Shown: positions 25,929 through 36,281 of the stretch, piece after piece | Layout of the letters: every line of letters starts with the position of its first letter | Position numbering within the stretch: the stretch's first letter is position 1 | Assembly: GCF_024360925.2 (NCBI RefSeq) | Contig: NZ_CP113517.1 | Coordinates: 1,488,001-1,552,000 of the forward strand | Length of the DNA: 64,000 nucleotides | Direction: 5' to 3' | Source of the DNA: Methylomonas rapida | Lineage (GTDB): Bacteria > Pseudomonadota > Gammaproteobacteria > Methylococcales > Methylomonadaceae | Notes under the pieces: generated by a model | Database searches by the model: none | Told to the model about the DNA's origin: nothing | Seen by the model: the letters and a program-made list of their open reading frames with translations, nothing else | Position numbers and translations under genes: made by a program

Positions 25929-26596
25929 CTCGGCTTCTGATGCTGGTAGAAGGCCAGTCGGAGGAGATTTTTGTTAATCGAACCTTGAAGCCTTACCTTG
26001 CGGAGCGGGGTGTCTTTATCGAAGGGCCGATTGTGTTGTGGACTAAGCGTCTGCCGAGTGGCGGCGGTTATCGCGGCGGCGTAACTAGCTGGAAAAAGAT
26101 TCAAGACAGTCTGCTACCACTGACCCGGGATGGCAACGCTTGGGTTACAACGCTGCTCGATTTCTACGGTTTGCCGGAGGATGTACCCGGCTATCAGGAA
26201 GCGCGCGGCTCGGGGAATCCTCGCGACAATGTAGTTGCAGTTCAAGAACGGTTGAGCGCTGAGATCAACCACCCAAGGTTTATTCCCTTTCTGGCCCTGC
26301 ATGAATTTGAAGCATGGATTTTTTGTGCCCCAGACGTCGTAGCCACGCATTTTAACCGGGCAATCCTGGCGCAAAAAGTACAGCAGGCAATAGCCCAAGC
26401 CGGCGAACCAGAACTTATAAATCACGGGGAAACCACTCATCCCAAAGCGCGTTTGAATTCGATGGTGGGAGGTTACAAGGAAACCTCAGACGGCCCCACT
26501 TTGATGGACAAAATCGGTATCCCTGCCATTCGTGCAGCCTGTCCACATTTTGCTGGTTGGCTAGATCTGCTCGAAGCACTAGCTCAGGAGATTTGA
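25925..26596 (+). CDS. DUF4276 (TOPRIM-like) protein, partner of the AAA ATPase
   Basis: This 223-aa protein begins RLLMLVEGQSEEIFV, a TOPRIM-like glutamate motif, and has LLDFYGLPEDVPG and FLALHEFEAWIF, both characteristic of DUF4276. TOPRIM-like proteins cleave nucleic acid or serve as effectors when paired with an ATPase. The ATG at 25925 overlaps the AAA stop. Its own stop overlaps the helicase start (TGATG), so the pair is translationally embedded in the larger operon. Confidence 0.8.
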   Translation: MTRLLMLVEGQSEEIFVNRTLKPYLAERGVFIEGPIVLWTKRLPSGGGYRGGVTSWKKIQDSLLPLTRDGNAWVTTLLDFYGLPEDVPGYQEARGSGNPRDNVVAVQERLSAEINHPRFIPFLALHEFEAWIFCAPDVVATHFNRAILAQKVQQAIAQAGEPELINHGETTHPKARLNSMVGGYKETSDGPTLMDKIGIPAIRAACPHFAGWLDLLEALAQEI

Positions 26597-29379
26597 TGCT
26601 GGCAGATATCGGCATCGGCTTCGCTCCAGGCGACCGAATCACCCACTACGAATTCGGCCAAGGCGTCGTTCTTGACCCGGCGCGAGATGGCTACTTGCGC
26701 GCCTTCTTCGGCGTGGGTGAGCGCCGTGTGCCAGTTGGCGCGGTACGTCGCCAGCTATCGCGCACCGAGAGCATTCTGCGAGCAGTGGATGGAGGAATTG
26801 AACGAGCACGCAAGGCATGGCTATCTTACGAGGCTCATGCGCTGCCTGTGATGGAAAGCGCATCGTCGCTGACCTCCGCCAAAATCGACTTGCTGCCGCA
26901 TCAGGTGGTGCTAACCCATCGCATTGCCACCGCATCTCCTCGGCGCTATCTGATTGCCGACGAGGTGGGTTTGGGCAAGACCATCGAAACTGCGCTGATC
27001 TTGCGCGAGCTGGCTAGCCGTGGCGAGTTGAACCGCGCACTGATGGTGGTGCCTGCCGGTCTGGTGAATAACTGGCACCGCGAACTGAACGAAGTGTTTA
27101 ACCTCGATTTCGAGGTGTTCGGCTCTGAGGGCGACATCACCGACCGCAAGACCAATGCTTTTGCTAAGCACGACCGGCTGATCGCAAGCATCGACACGCT
27201 TAAAAGACCAGCGCGGATTAAGCGTATGCTGGATGCACCACGCTGGGATTTGGTGGTCTTCGACGAGGCACACCACCTGACCGCCCATCGAACTGGTGGC
27301 AAGGTCAGGAAGACAGAGAACTATAAGCTAGCTGAAGCTCTAAAGGATCATTCGCGTGACCTGCTGCTACTGTCTGCCACTCCTCACCAAGGCAATCATT
27401 TCCAGTTTTGGATGCTGGCTCAATTGCTGAACTCCACATTGTTTGATAGTCCCGAAGAAATGCTGGACAACCGTCATCGCCTGAACACGGTGATGTTTCG
27501 GCGCACTAAAGCCGACGCTTGTCAGCCTGATGGTTCACCGCTATTTGCACGTCGCTGGGTACATACAGAGTCCTTTCTGATGAATCCAGAAGAGAGACTG
27601 TTTTATGAAAAGCTGCGCGAATATTTAGAAGACGGCTTCGATCTCGCTCGCCGACAAGGTAATAAAGGGCGTGCACTTGGTTTCCTTATGGCGATTTTTC
27701 AGAAGATCGCTGCATCAAGCTTTGCTGCTGTTCGGCGGACATTGAAGCGCCGTTTGTTGATGCTAACACTGCATGAGGCCTTTCTGCGTGATAAGGAACT
27801 TGATATCGAAGGCAGGGAGCGCCTAACTGAGGAAGCTCGAGAGCTAATCCATGAACAATACAGATTAACTTATGACAGTATTGGACGTAGCGAAGTTGAT
27901 CGTGTGCTCGCAGACCTTAAGTACCGTTTGGTCAAACGATTAGACGAGGAAGCATTGGAATTGGCATCAGATCCATATGGCAGCGAATATTCTGCAAGCC
28001 ATGCAGAAGAGGCTGCTTCTGCAGTCGTGGAAATCCATTTGCCAGAAGAGCGCTTACGGATTGGTGACCTATTAAAGGTATTTCCACAGCAACGGGAAAC
28101 CAAGGCGCAGAAGTTGCTAGATGGCTTGGGTTATCTGTGGCGACAAAATTCAAGCGAGAAGATCGTCATCTTCGCCACCTACCTCGGCACGGTCGACCTT
28201 ATTGCTGGAGAGATTGAGCGGGCATATCCCGGCCAGGGTGTAGTGGTTCTGCGTGGCGGTGATCACGGTGCCAAGCTGGCGGCTGAACGCAAATTCCGCC
28301 TAAAAGACGGGCCTCGTGTTCTGGTGTGTACAGCAGCTGGCCGCGAAGGCTTAAACCTGCAATTTGCACGAATCCTGTTCAATTTCGATTTACCGTGGAA
28401 TCCGATGGATGTGGAACAACGCATCGGGCGTATCCACCGCTATGGACAGAATCACACTGCCCAGGTGTACAACCTCGTATTGTCTGACACCATCGAAGGG
28501 CGAATTTTCCTGATGCTGGATGAGAAGCTGACGGAAATTGCCAAGACGGTCGGCAAGGTCGATGACCAAGGCAACGTCGCTGAAGACCTGCGTGCACAGA
28601 TTCTTGGTCAGCTATCTGAGCGGCTCAATTATGATCGCTTGTACCAGGAGGCGTTGTCCGACCCTGAATTGAAACGCACACAGGTGGAGTTGGAAGCGGC
28701 GCTCTCGAATTCACGCGAAGCGCGGCAGGTGGTGTTCGATCTGTTCCAAGACCTCGAAGGCTTCAGTCTCGATGACTATAAGCCTTTTTCCGACGTGTCA
28801 TCCAGTTTGGATCGGCTAGTACGTTTCCTGTCGGCAGCGGTAGTGGATCGTCAGCAGCGCTTGGTCAAGATCGACAACGAAACCTACGACCTCGTGACTG
28901 TTGATGGCGCACGTCGGGCACGATTTACCTTGAGCCGCAATACGGCTACAAGCAGTGATAACGTGGAACTGATGGGCCTGGATCATCCACTGATACAGGA
29001 AGAGCTAGGACGCTGGCGCAGCGTTCCGCCTGAGGATATTGGAATTGCGGTTTCAGGGGACGTAGACGCGCCAGTTCTGCTTTCTCTCTGGATTGTTGAG
29101 GCGTCCGCAGGCAACGGCGAACGCCGTGTCGTCGTTCAACCCATTGCCGTCAAGCAGGATGGTACACGGGTTCCGGTAGTCGAGCGTCAGGCTGAGCAAT
29201 ACCTACAGGCACCAGCAACGTCTCCGAGGTTTGCGCCAGAACAACGGCAGGAACTGTTCTCGCATGTGGTTGAGCCGACACTGCAGCGGGAACTGAAGCA
29301 CAAGGGCGCAGCGAATGGGGATGGCAGCTATTCGGCGGAGCTGATCGGCTATGTAGAGATTATTAATCAGGTGGATTGA
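26596..29379 (+). CDS. SNF2/DEAD-family helicase (DrmD/BrxH-like)
   Basis: This 927-aa SF2 ATPase has Walker A DEVGLGKTIET (about residues 118-128), DEAH in VVFDEAHHL (about 221), motif III LLSATPHQG (about 259), and the C-terminal helicase half with GREGLNLQ and QRIGRIHRYGQ (about 608). Such translocases accompany DUF1156 methylases in BREX-type loci and are also part of DISARM. It probably scans or remodels invading DNA. The ATG at 26596 is preferred because it overlaps the DUF4276 stop. Confidence 0.88.
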   Translation: MLADIGIGFAPGDRITHYEFGQGVVLDPARDGYLRAFFGVGERRVPVGAVRRQLSRTESILRAVDGGIERARKAWLSYEAHALPVMESASSLTSAKIDLLPHQVVLTHRIATASPRRYLIADEVGLGKTIETALILRELASRGELNRALMVVPAGLVNNWHRELNEVFNLDFEVFGSEGDITDRKTNAFAKHDRLIASIDTLKRPARIKRMLDAPRWDLVVFDEAHHLTAHRTGGKVRKTENYKLAEALKDHSRDLLLLSATPHQGNHFQFWMLAQLLNSTLFDSPEEMLDNRHRLNTVMFRRTKADACQPDGSPLFARRWVHTESFLMNPEERLFYEKLREYLEDGFDLARRQGNKGRALGFLMAIFQKIAASSFAAVRRTLKRRLLMLTLHEAFLRDKELDIEGRERLTEEARELIHEQYRLTYDSIGRSEVDRVLADLKYRLVKRLDEEALELASDPYGSEYSASHAEEAASAVVEIHLPEERLRIGDLLKVFPQQRETKAQKLLDGLGYLWRQNSSEKIVIFATYLGTVDLIAGEIERAYPGQGVVVLRGGDHGAKLAAERKFRLKDGPRVLVCTAAGREGLNLQFARILFNFDLPWNPMDVEQRIGRIHRYGQNHTAQVYNLVLSDTIEGRIFLMLDEKLTEIAKTVGKVDDQGNVAEDLRAQILGQLSERLNYDRLYQEALSDPELKRTQVELEAALSNSREARQVVFDLFQDLEGFSLDDYKPFSDVSSSLDRLVRFLSAAVVDRQQRLVKIDNETYDLVTVDGARRARFTLSRNTATSSDNVELMGLDHPLIQEELGRWRSVPPEDIGIAVSGDVDAPVLLSLWIVEASAGNGERRVVVQPIAVKQDGTRVPVVERQAEQYLQAPATSPRFAPEQRQELFSHVVEPTLQRELKHKGAANGDGSYSAELIGYVEIINQVD

Positions 29380-30680
29380 TGCTGGACGAGTACTCAATTG
29401 AGCAGCGCGCAACGCAAATTTTCGATGCACGAACCAAAGAATATTTTTCCGAGGTGTTGAGCTGCTATTCGGCAGGCAACCATCGGTCAGCGGTCGTGAT
29501 GCTCTGGTCCGTCGTGGTTTGCGATCTGCTGTTTAAGCTCCAGCACTTGGTTGATCTCTACGGGGATGACAAGGCCAAAGGTATTCTGGCCGAGATTGGG
29601 CAGATGCAGCAAGATAACGAACGGTCGCCGGTGTGGGAAACGAAACTGGTGGAATCGGTAGCTGAGCAGACTCAGTTACTGGATATTGCCGAACGTGAGA
29701 ATCTGCTCCACCTGCAACGGCAGCGTCATCTTGCAGCACACCCGGTAGTCAACGCGAACTTTCAGTTGCATCGCCCGAATCGTGACACTGCCCGTGCCCT
29801 GATCCGCAACGCACTTGACGGTCTCCTCACGAAGGCCCCGATCCTGTCGAAGCAGATTGTGGGTGATCTGGTCGAAGACCTTGAACTGGTATCCGGCATT
29901 CTGATCGATGATAAGAAGCTGAAGGCCTACTTGCAGAGCAAGTATTTCTCGCGCTTCAATCCGGAGGTTGAAAAAGCCGTATTCAGAGCCCTCTGGAAAT
30001 TCGTGTTCCGGCTGACGGACGAAAAATGCGAGAAGAATCGTCCCATCAACTACAGTGCGCTGACCCTACTCCATAGCCGCAACCCCGGCCAATTTCGGGC
30101 GCAGATCGAAGCCGACAAGGATTACTTCAGCACAATAGCGACTGGCGGCACAGCGCTGGTCTGCCTGATCCACTTTCTATCGCGGTCAGGCGCGATCTAC
30201 GAGTTGTTGGCTGATCACGCCAAAACCGCGATTCAGCACGTCGTCGATAACGACGTGTCGTCCCGATGCTTGGCTTGGTTTACGGCAGCGTCCTTACCGG
30301 AGCATGCCCAGCAGCTACAAGCTTGGATTGTTGGCGATACATATCCGGAGGTCGGTCGCGAAACCTGGGATGCTTTGCTGGAAATATCGGACTCTCTGGA
30401 ATGGGAGAAAACCGTAGTGCGACTTGCAAGCGCGTACTACACGGCAAGCGCCAGCTACAACACCGCGGACAGACGCTTCAATGAGGCAATCCGGCCTTTG
30501 CTTCCGGTATTTGATCTGGACGAATGCATCGAGCTGATTCGCTGCATCGAACAAAACGGTCAGACGTGGGAGCGACGCGGAGCCTATATAGACCACCGAG
30601 ATCTTCGCGCCCGTGTGCTGGAGATAAACCCGGCAGCAGATTTAACCGAATACCAAGTATTCAATCGTAACCTCGGCTGA
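29379..30680 (+). CDS. Unknown defence protein with candidate HEPN motif
   Basis: This 433-aa helical protein has no overall family I can name. Around residues 108-121 it reads LLHLQRQRHLAAHP, with R-x4-H followed by P. That resembles the RNase motif of HEPN domains, and the preceding NHRSAVVMLWSVVVCDLLF helix also fits an N-terminal HEPN fold. The rest lacks motifs. It overlaps the helicase stop (TGATG), so it belongs to the same operon. A toxin-like RNase role is inference. Confidence 0.6.
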   Translation: MLDEYSIEQRATQIFDARTKEYFSEVLSCYSAGNHRSAVVMLWSVVVCDLLFKLQHLVDLYGDDKAKGILAEIGQMQQDNERSPVWETKLVESVAEQTQLLDIAERENLLHLQRQRHLAAHPVVNANFQLHRPNRDTARALIRNALDGLLTKAPILSKQIVGDLVEDLELVSGILIDDKKLKAYLQSKYFSRFNPEVEKAVFRALWKFVFRLTDEKCEKNRPINYSALTLLHSRNPGQFRAQIEADKDYFSTIATGGTALVCLIHFLSRSGAIYELLADHAKTAIQHVVDNDVSSRCLAWFTAASLPEHAQQLQAWIVGDTYPEVGRETWDALLEISDSLEWEKTVVRLASAYYTASASYNTADRRFNEAIRPLLPVFDLDECIELIRCIEQNGQTWERRGAYIDHRDLRARVLEINPAADLTEYQVFNRNLG

Positions 30681-30721
30681 AGCCGTATCACGACAAAGAA
30701 CGAGACAGGAACAAGACAAGC

Positions 30722-32557
30722 ATGGCTCGCATCGAAAACCACAAATACAGCATTGAGGAAGCGTTCAGGGAATGCTTCTATATCGTTCCGGACTACCAGC
30801 GCGAGTACGTCTGGACAGACAAGGAAGTGCATCAGCTGCTGGAGGACATCGGTGAGCAGATCGATGCGGGCACGACACGAGAATATTTCATTGGCACTGT
30901 GCTGGTGTCACCAACCGACCAGAAGAATCATTACGATGTCATCGATGGTCAGCAGCGCCTTACCACATTCTTCTTGCTGCTTTGTGCATTGAAGCATCTG
31001 TTCCAGGGCGAGCCGCAACGGCAGATGATTTCTGGGTTGATCTCGACCAGCTATGTGGATAGCGACGGTGAGGTGCGCACCAACCTAAAGTTAGAGCCTC
31101 GCTACGAGAATGCGGGCGAAGTGATGGCCAAGTTGGTGGAATTGGATGCCGATCCTCAGACCGTGCGCACGGGCATCCAGTCAGCGGGCATCGCCAGCTT
31201 TGGCTCGCTCGAAAATCTGGTCAACGCCTACGGCACGCTGTATCGCTATCTGAAGGACAACTACGACGACATCGCTAAGCTCAAAAAGTATTGGGGCTAC
31301 CTGGCCAACAACGTGGTGTTCATTCAGATCTCCACTGACGTTAGTAGCGCGCTGAAGATCTTTGAGACCATCAACGAGCGTGGTGTCGGTTTGAACCCGA
31401 TGGACCTGCTCAAGAACCTGCTGTTCACGCAGGTCAAACAAGCCCAGTTCACTCAGCTCAAGGACGAGTGGAAGAAGATCACCAAGCCGCTGGAGAAGGA
31501 GAAGGAAAAGCCGCTGCGTTTCCTGCGCTACTTCCTGATGGCCAACTACGTCATCAAAAACGATCGCAGTGACTCGGTGGTGCGCGAGGACGAAATTTAC
31601 GATTGGTTCGTGGCCAAAGACAACGCGGCTTTGTGCGATTATGCGAACAAGCCCTTCGAGTTCGTCCGCAAGGTGATCCGTAATGTTGAGCACTACCTTG
31701 CCTTTGCCAATGGGCTCGGTAATGACGGCAAGCCTAGCCTGGTAATGGACAGTCTCAAGCGGCTGGCCGGTGGCGCGTTCAGCTTGCATTACGTTCTACT
31801 GCTGGCGGCGGCCAATTTTCCCAAGCCGTTGTTCGACCATTTCGTAGCGCAGCTGGAGAGCTTCCTCTTCTACTACATCTTCACCAAGACCCCGACCAAG
31901 GATCTGGAGCGCAGCTTCTCGCAATGGGCCGACGAGCTACGCCCGATTGCGGAAACCACAGATCCGGTGAAGCAGAAGGTTCAGCTCAACGCATTCGTCG
32001 CTGACCGTTTCGAGAAAAACATGGCGGGCAAGGCACAAGAGCTGGCCGATGCCCTCAAACGCTTTACCTTGTATTCGATGCAGCAGTACCGGACACGTTA
32101 CCTGCTGGCACGGCTGACGCAGCACGTCGAGATGGCCTTCAGCGGGCTTAAGGTGCCTGGTAGCCTGGAACCTTTCACCAATTTAGAAATCGAGCATATC
32201 CTGCCCAACAAGCCAGAGGACGATCTTCGTGCCAAGTGGGCCACCGAAAATCCGGGGATGGTTTACGACGATTTCAAGAACCGGCTGGGCAATCTGACCT
32301 TGCTGGAGAAGCCCATTAACATCGTCGCGAGTAATGATTTCTACACGGCCAAGCAGGTCGAGTACAGCAAGAGTGGAAACTACCTGACCCGCAGTTTGGT
32401 GGTGCTGACCGACGTTGGGCAAAACACGTCCATTTCTCGAATCAACTCAAAGCTTGAGGCTTTCCCTGCATGGAATGCGGCAGCGATTGAAAAGCGGCAC
32501 GGCATGCTCATCGCTTTGGCTCAGGATGTTTGGAAAACGACTCCAATTGATGTCTGA
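30722..32557 (+). CDS. DUF262/DUF1524 protein (GmrSD-like)
   Basis: This 611-aa single-chain protein has a DUF262 N-terminal ParB/Srx-like domain (VPDYQREYVW, VIDGQQRLTTF near residue 74) and a C-terminal DUF1524 HNH-type domain (LEIEHILPNK near 490; RLGNLTLLEKPIN). This is the organisation of GmrSD-type nucleases, NTP-dependent restriction factors against modified phage DNA. It is 41 bp after the previous gene and is the last member of the island's operon. Methylation by the upstream enzyme might determine what it ignores or attacks. Confidence 0.85.
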   Translation: MARIENHKYSIEEAFRECFYIVPDYQREYVWTDKEVHQLLEDIGEQIDAGTTREYFIGTVLVSPTDQKNHYDVIDGQQRLTTFFLLLCALKHLFQGEPQRQMISGLISTSYVDSDGEVRTNLKLEPRYENAGEVMAKLVELDADPQTVRTGIQSAGIASFGSLENLVNAYGTLYRYLKDNYDDIAKLKKYWGYLANNVVFIQISTDVSSALKIFETINERGVGLNPMDLLKNLLFTQVKQAQFTQLKDEWKKITKPLEKEKEKPLRFLRYFLMANYVIKNDRSDSVVREDEIYDWFVAKDNAALCDYANKPFEFVRKVIRNVEHYLAFANGLGNDGKPSLVMDSLKRLAGGAFSLHYVLLLAAANFPKPLFDHFVAQLESFLFYYIFTKTPTKDLERSFSQWADELRPIAETTDPVKQKVQLNAFVADRFEKNMAGKAQELADALKRFTLYSMQQYRTRYLLARLTQHVEMAFSGLKVPGSLEPFTNLEIEHILPNKPEDDLRAKWATENPGMVYDDFKNRLGNLTLLEKPINIVASNDFYTAKQVEYSKSGNYLTRSLVVLTDVGQNTSISRINSKLEAFPAWNAAAIEKRHGMLIALAQDVWKTTPIDV

Positions 32558-32734
32558 CAAAAAGAATCGATCAATATGGCAAGCACAGAGCCCCCTATCT
32601 CAATGTGTGCAGATTGCAAAATCTCTGGTTGGTGCTTCCCGACGCGCCTAACCGTATGCCAATCTAGAGTATAGGGATGGTCGGAAAGTCACTTCGATAA
32701 TTGGGGTCCACTGATATTTCATCCAGATGAACGC
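32558..32734. other. Intergenic end of the defence island
   Basis: Nothing convincing is encoded here. It separates the convergent DUF262 gene and the remnant acaB-like gene. Confidence 0.4.
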
Positions 32735-32889
32735 TCATTGGTCACCAGCCTTATCCGAGTCGGTCTCATCAACCAATGATTCCTCATCCTCGGAAAGCTT
32801 CGCTGGCTCATTCAACAGTCCTGACTCCTGCCGGGCCAGTCGCACTTCCTCCCCATGCCCATGCTCATACGCTGCTTGATGCGCATGTC
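32735..32889 (-). pseudogene. 3' fragment of acaB-like ICE gene, copy 1
   Basis: Read on the minus strand this encodes the last ~51 residues of a protein matching the C terminus of the intact gene at 45264-45950. Both contain GEEVRLARQESGLL followed by an acidic SEDE tail. It is cut at 32889 by the end of the IS21 element. Another piece of the same gene copy lies at 38988-39087, on the far side of the IS cluster. Confidence 0.8.
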
Positions 32890-33704
32890 TGTTGACACCG
32901 GTATAAAATTGACCAACCGTACCGGTTGAAATTTGACCAGGGGGCGGAGCCGGTTTTTGAAGTCACCGGCTGTGGATAAGTGTAAAGGAAACGGATAACA
33001 ATCGGTAGTCTTGCTACCCGTTTCCAAGCTGGATTTTTAAAACGGATTTTCCTCGTAGGCGATATCTTCCGGTGTTTTTCCACTGCGTTTAGCTTGCTCT
33101 CTCGCTTGTATCCGAGCCTTGGCTTCTTCAGAACTTTGCCGGAAGCGATAGGATTCGTTGCCAGTTTCAAGGATATAGCAGTGGTGCGTCAGTCGATCCA
33201 ATAAGGCGGTGGTCATTTTGGCATCACTGAACACGCTGGGCCATTCGGCAAAGGTCAAGTTGGTGGTGATGACCACGCTGGTTCGCTCGTACAGCTTCGA
33301 TAACAAGTGAAACAACAACGCGCCACCATCCTTGGAAAACGGCAAGTAGCCCAGTTCATCCAAGATGACCAAATCGACCTGCATCAAGCGATAGGCTAAT
33401 TTGCCTTGGTTGCCAGCGGCCTTTTCCCGTTCGAGTTGTGTGACCAGATCGATGGTGGAATAAAAACGGACGCGCTTGCTGTGGTCAGTAACGGCTTTGA
33501 CGCCGAACGCGGTGGCCAGATGCGTCTTGCCGGTACCGGTGCCGCCCACCAGCACCACGTTATGGGCGGCGTCGATAAAGGCGCCGCTCGCCAGTTGTTC
33601 CACCAAGACGCGATCCACCTTGGCTTGCTCAAAGTCAAAACCGGCCAAGTTGCGATGCACGGTAAGCGCGTAGCGGTACCACGACCCCAGCTCGCTGGCA
33701 GGAC

Positions 33705-35297
33705 TTAATCGGCGTTAGCAAACGGCAGCAGTTCGTCGATGCGGCTGTTGGGCCAGGTGGGGAGTTTTTCCAGGGTGTCGCTTAGCCAAGCGGCCGGATC
33801 GAGGCCGTTGAGTTTGGCGGTACCGAGCAGGGTTTGAATGACGGCCGCCCGCTGGCCGGCGCGTTCCGAGCCTGCGAACAACCAATTCTTTTTGCCCAGG
33901 GCAATGGGTCGAATGCTGTTCTCGACGGGATTGTTGTCGATGGGCAGATCGCCGGTTTCGGCGTAACGCGTCAGCGCGGGCCAGCGCTTCAGACTGTAAT
34001 CGATGGCTTTGGCGGTTGCGCTGTTGGGCGCCATCAGCAGTCGGGTTTTCTGCAGCCAATCGTGCAGCTCGGTTAAGGCAGGCTGGCTTTTTTCCGCCCG
34101 CAGGCGTTGGCGCTCGTCGCTGCTCATGTCTCGCCCCTCGGCTTCAATGGCATACAGGGCGCCGATCCGCTGCAAGGCGGCTTGCGCCACGGGGCTTTGG
34201 CTGGCTTGGAACAGGTCGAAGAACTTTCTGCGCGCATGTGTCCAACACGCCAGTTCGATACACGGTTCAAGCAGAAGTCGGGTTTCCGGGTGCGCGCGGG
34301 CAGTGGCAAACAAGGCCTTATAGCCGCCATAGTCGTCGACCATCAGGTGACCGTGCCAATCTTGTAGAAACTGTTGCGCATGCCGGCCGCTGCGACCGGC
34401 TTGATAGTCGAAGACGATGATCTTGGGGCCCGGTTGCAAGTCGTTGCTGCGGTAGGCCCACAGATAGGCTTTCTTGGTTTTGCCGTTGCCCGGATCGAGT
34501 TGTGGCACCGGGGTTTCATCGGCGTGCAAGCTATCGCGTTGCAATAGATGCCAAGTCAGGCGATCGGCCAAGGGCAGCAAGGCCACGCCGATGCGTCCGA
34601 CCCAATCGGCCAGGGTGGAGCGGGACAGGATCACGCCATTCCTGGCGGCGATTTGTTCCAGTCGGTACAAGGGCAAATGATCCAGGAATTTACTGATCAT
34701 GACCCAAGTCAGCAAACCGATCGCCGCCATGCCGCCATCGATCACGGCCGGTGGAATCGGTGCCGCCGTGATGGTTTCGCAGGCTCGGCAGGCGTATTGT
34801 GGACGGATGTGGCGATGCACGAAAAACTTGGCGGGTTCGACGTCCAGTTGCTCGGTCACGTCTTCGCCGATCTTGACCAAGTCTTTACCGCATTGACCGC
34901 AGGTGCAGGATTCGGGTTCGTGACGGTGTTCGATGCGTGGCAGATGTTCAGGCAAAGGTTGACGACCGGCACGGGGGCGTTTGGGCCGAGTGACCGTATC
35001 GGATGGGCTGTTGTCCTGTAGTTGCTCGACCTCGGCTTCAATCGCCGACATGTCGGTGTTCCAGGTTTCCTCGAACACATCGCGTTGCAACGGCGCCAGG
35101 GCTTCACTCTTGTGGCTGAAGCGGATGCGCTTGTAATACGCCAATTCGTGCGTCAGCGCGGCGATTTTGGCGTCTTTCTTGGCGATGGTTTGCGCATCCT
35201 GCGCGGCTTGATCGACCAGCGTCTGAATCATTGCCGTGACGTGGATTTTCGCGGCAGGTTCCAGGTTCAATTGATCGAGTTCGGCCAAGGGATTCAT
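33705..35297 (-). CDS. tnpC: IS66 transposase TnpC, copy A
   Basis: This 530-aa IS66 transposase has an N-terminal coiled coil ([18 protein letters not shown]), a Cys4 zinc finger (CTCGQCG ... CRAC) and the DDE catalytic core: [22 protein letters not shown], and a C-terminal glutamate in [20 protein letters not shown]. It is nearly identical to copy B, which indicates recent transposition. Confidence 0.95.
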   Translation of the reverse strand: MNPLAELDQLNLEPAAKIHVTAMIQTLVDQAAQDAQTIAKKDAKIAALTHELAYYKRIRFSHKSEALAPLQRDVFEETWNTDMSAIEAEVEQLQDNSPSDTVTRPKRPRAGRQPLPEHLPRIEHRHEPESCTCGQCGKDLVKIGEDVTEQLDVEPAKFFVHRHIRPQYACRACETITAAPIPPAVIDGGMAAIGLLTWVMISKFLDHLPLYRLEQIAARNGVILSRSTLADWVGRIGVALLPLADRLTWHLLQRDSLHADETPVPQLDPGNGKTKKAYLWAYRSNDLQPGPKIIVFDYQAGRSGRHAQQFLQDWHGHLMVDDYGGYKALFATARAHPETRLLLEPCIELACWTHARRKFFDLFQASQSPVAQAALQRIGALYAIEAEGRDMSSDERQRLRAEKSQPALTELHDWLQKTRLLMAPNSATAKAIDYSLKRWPALTRYAETGDLPIDNNPVENSIRPIALGKKNWLFAGSERAGQRAAVIQTLLGTAKLNGLDPAAWLSDTLEKLPTWPNSRIDELLPFANAD

Positions 35298-35383
35298 GGG
35301 GTTTATTATACCCCATGAACCCCCTGAATGCCTTGATTTTATTGGGTTTTGCCGGATTTTAGAGCCTCTTTTTCAGCCTCATT

Positions 35384-35734
35384 TTAAACCTGCCATTCGG
35401 CTTTGGGGACGGCTGATAACCGCTGCCAGTCGACACCGGCCACTAACCAGTGCCATTGCGCCTGGCTGAGCGCAAACACCGCGTCAGGGGCCTTGGGCCA
35501 GACAAAGCTGCCCTGATGCAATCGGCGTTGACACAACCAGACGCCATTGCCATCCCACAGCAGCAAGCGCAAGCGATTACCCGCTCGATTGCGGAAGATG
35601 AAAGCCGAGCCGGCGCAAGGTGCATGCCCCAAACTGTGCTGCACGAGGGCCGACAAGCCATCCAGGCCGCGCCGCATGTCCACCGGCGCCACGGCAATCC
35701 AAATCTGCGCTGGATAACCGATCAGGCCAGGCAT
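35384..35734 (-). CDS. tnpB: IS66 accessory protein TnpB, copy A
   Basis: This 116-aa protein has the IS66 Orf2 signature (VDMRRGLDGLSALVQ; AFIFRNRAGNRLRLLLWDGNG). It is required for IS66 transposition with an unclear biochemical role. It overlaps tnpA by 13 bp. Confidence 0.93.
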   Translation of the reverse strand: MPGLIGYPAQIWIAVAPVDMRRGLDGLSALVQHSLGHAPCAGSAFIFRNRAGNRLRLLLWDGNGVWLCQRRLHQGSFVWPKAPDAVFALSQAQWHWLVAGVDWQRLSAVPKAEWQV

Positions 35735-36015
35735 CGCAGCAACTCCGCCACCCAGCGCGCTGATACCGAAGCAGGCAGCGCCAAGCGATGGCCTTGGACA
35801 TGGGTAAAGAGAATGCCCGCATCGACGGGCTCAGAAGGCGCAACCTGGACGGGTATCAATGCAACCGAATCGGCTTTGGGCAATTTGCGATAGTCGCTCA
35901 GTCGCGCCGTGAACGTGCGAACATTGATCTGCTGCGCTGCGCAATACTCGGCTTGCGACAGTCCACTGCGTTGCCACGCTTCAATATGCTGACGCCATTT
36001 CGATGTGATGGCCAT
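35722..36015 (-). CDS. tnpA: IS66 accessory protein TnpA, copy A
   Basis: This 97-aa protein starts with the helix-turn-helix WRQHIEAWQRSGLSQAEYCA characteristic of IS66 TnpA, probably recognising the ends of the element. It is the first gene of the IS66 operon. Confidence 0.9.
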   Translation of the reverse strand: MAITSKWRQHIEAWQRSGLSQAEYCAAQQINVRTFTARLSDYRKLPKADSVALIPVQVAPSEPVDAGILFTHVQGHRLALPASVSARWVAELLRCLA

Positions 36016-36281
36016 ACCTGCTCCTGTTCAAAAAATCACAGGATGCCGTAGGACGAATGTTTTTCACAGGTGGGACGGCTGGGCGCTTACGATGCACGGG
36101 GAATCGTGCGCTTTGAAGTTGGTACCGAATCGAGCGAATGTGTTGGTCCTCGATTTCCGCGTGCAGTAGTTGCCACAGCAACCATTCCGAGGATTGCAAT
36201 TTGGCACCGCCTTGGCTGGCGACTTCGGCGTAAGCTGAGGCCATGCCGAAGAGTTTAAGAGATTTCAATTCCGCTTCCAGA

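Larger units (their letters stand above)
33662..36090 (-). mobile_element. IS66-family element, copy A (complete)
   Basis: This 2429-bp element has termini GTAAGCGCGTAGC at 33662 and the inverted GGGCGCTTAC at 36090, and is flanked by a perfect 8-bp direct repeat GATGCACG (33654-33661 and 36091-36098), the IS66 target-duplication length. It carries tnpA, tnpB and tnpC and lies within istB. Confidence 0.95.
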
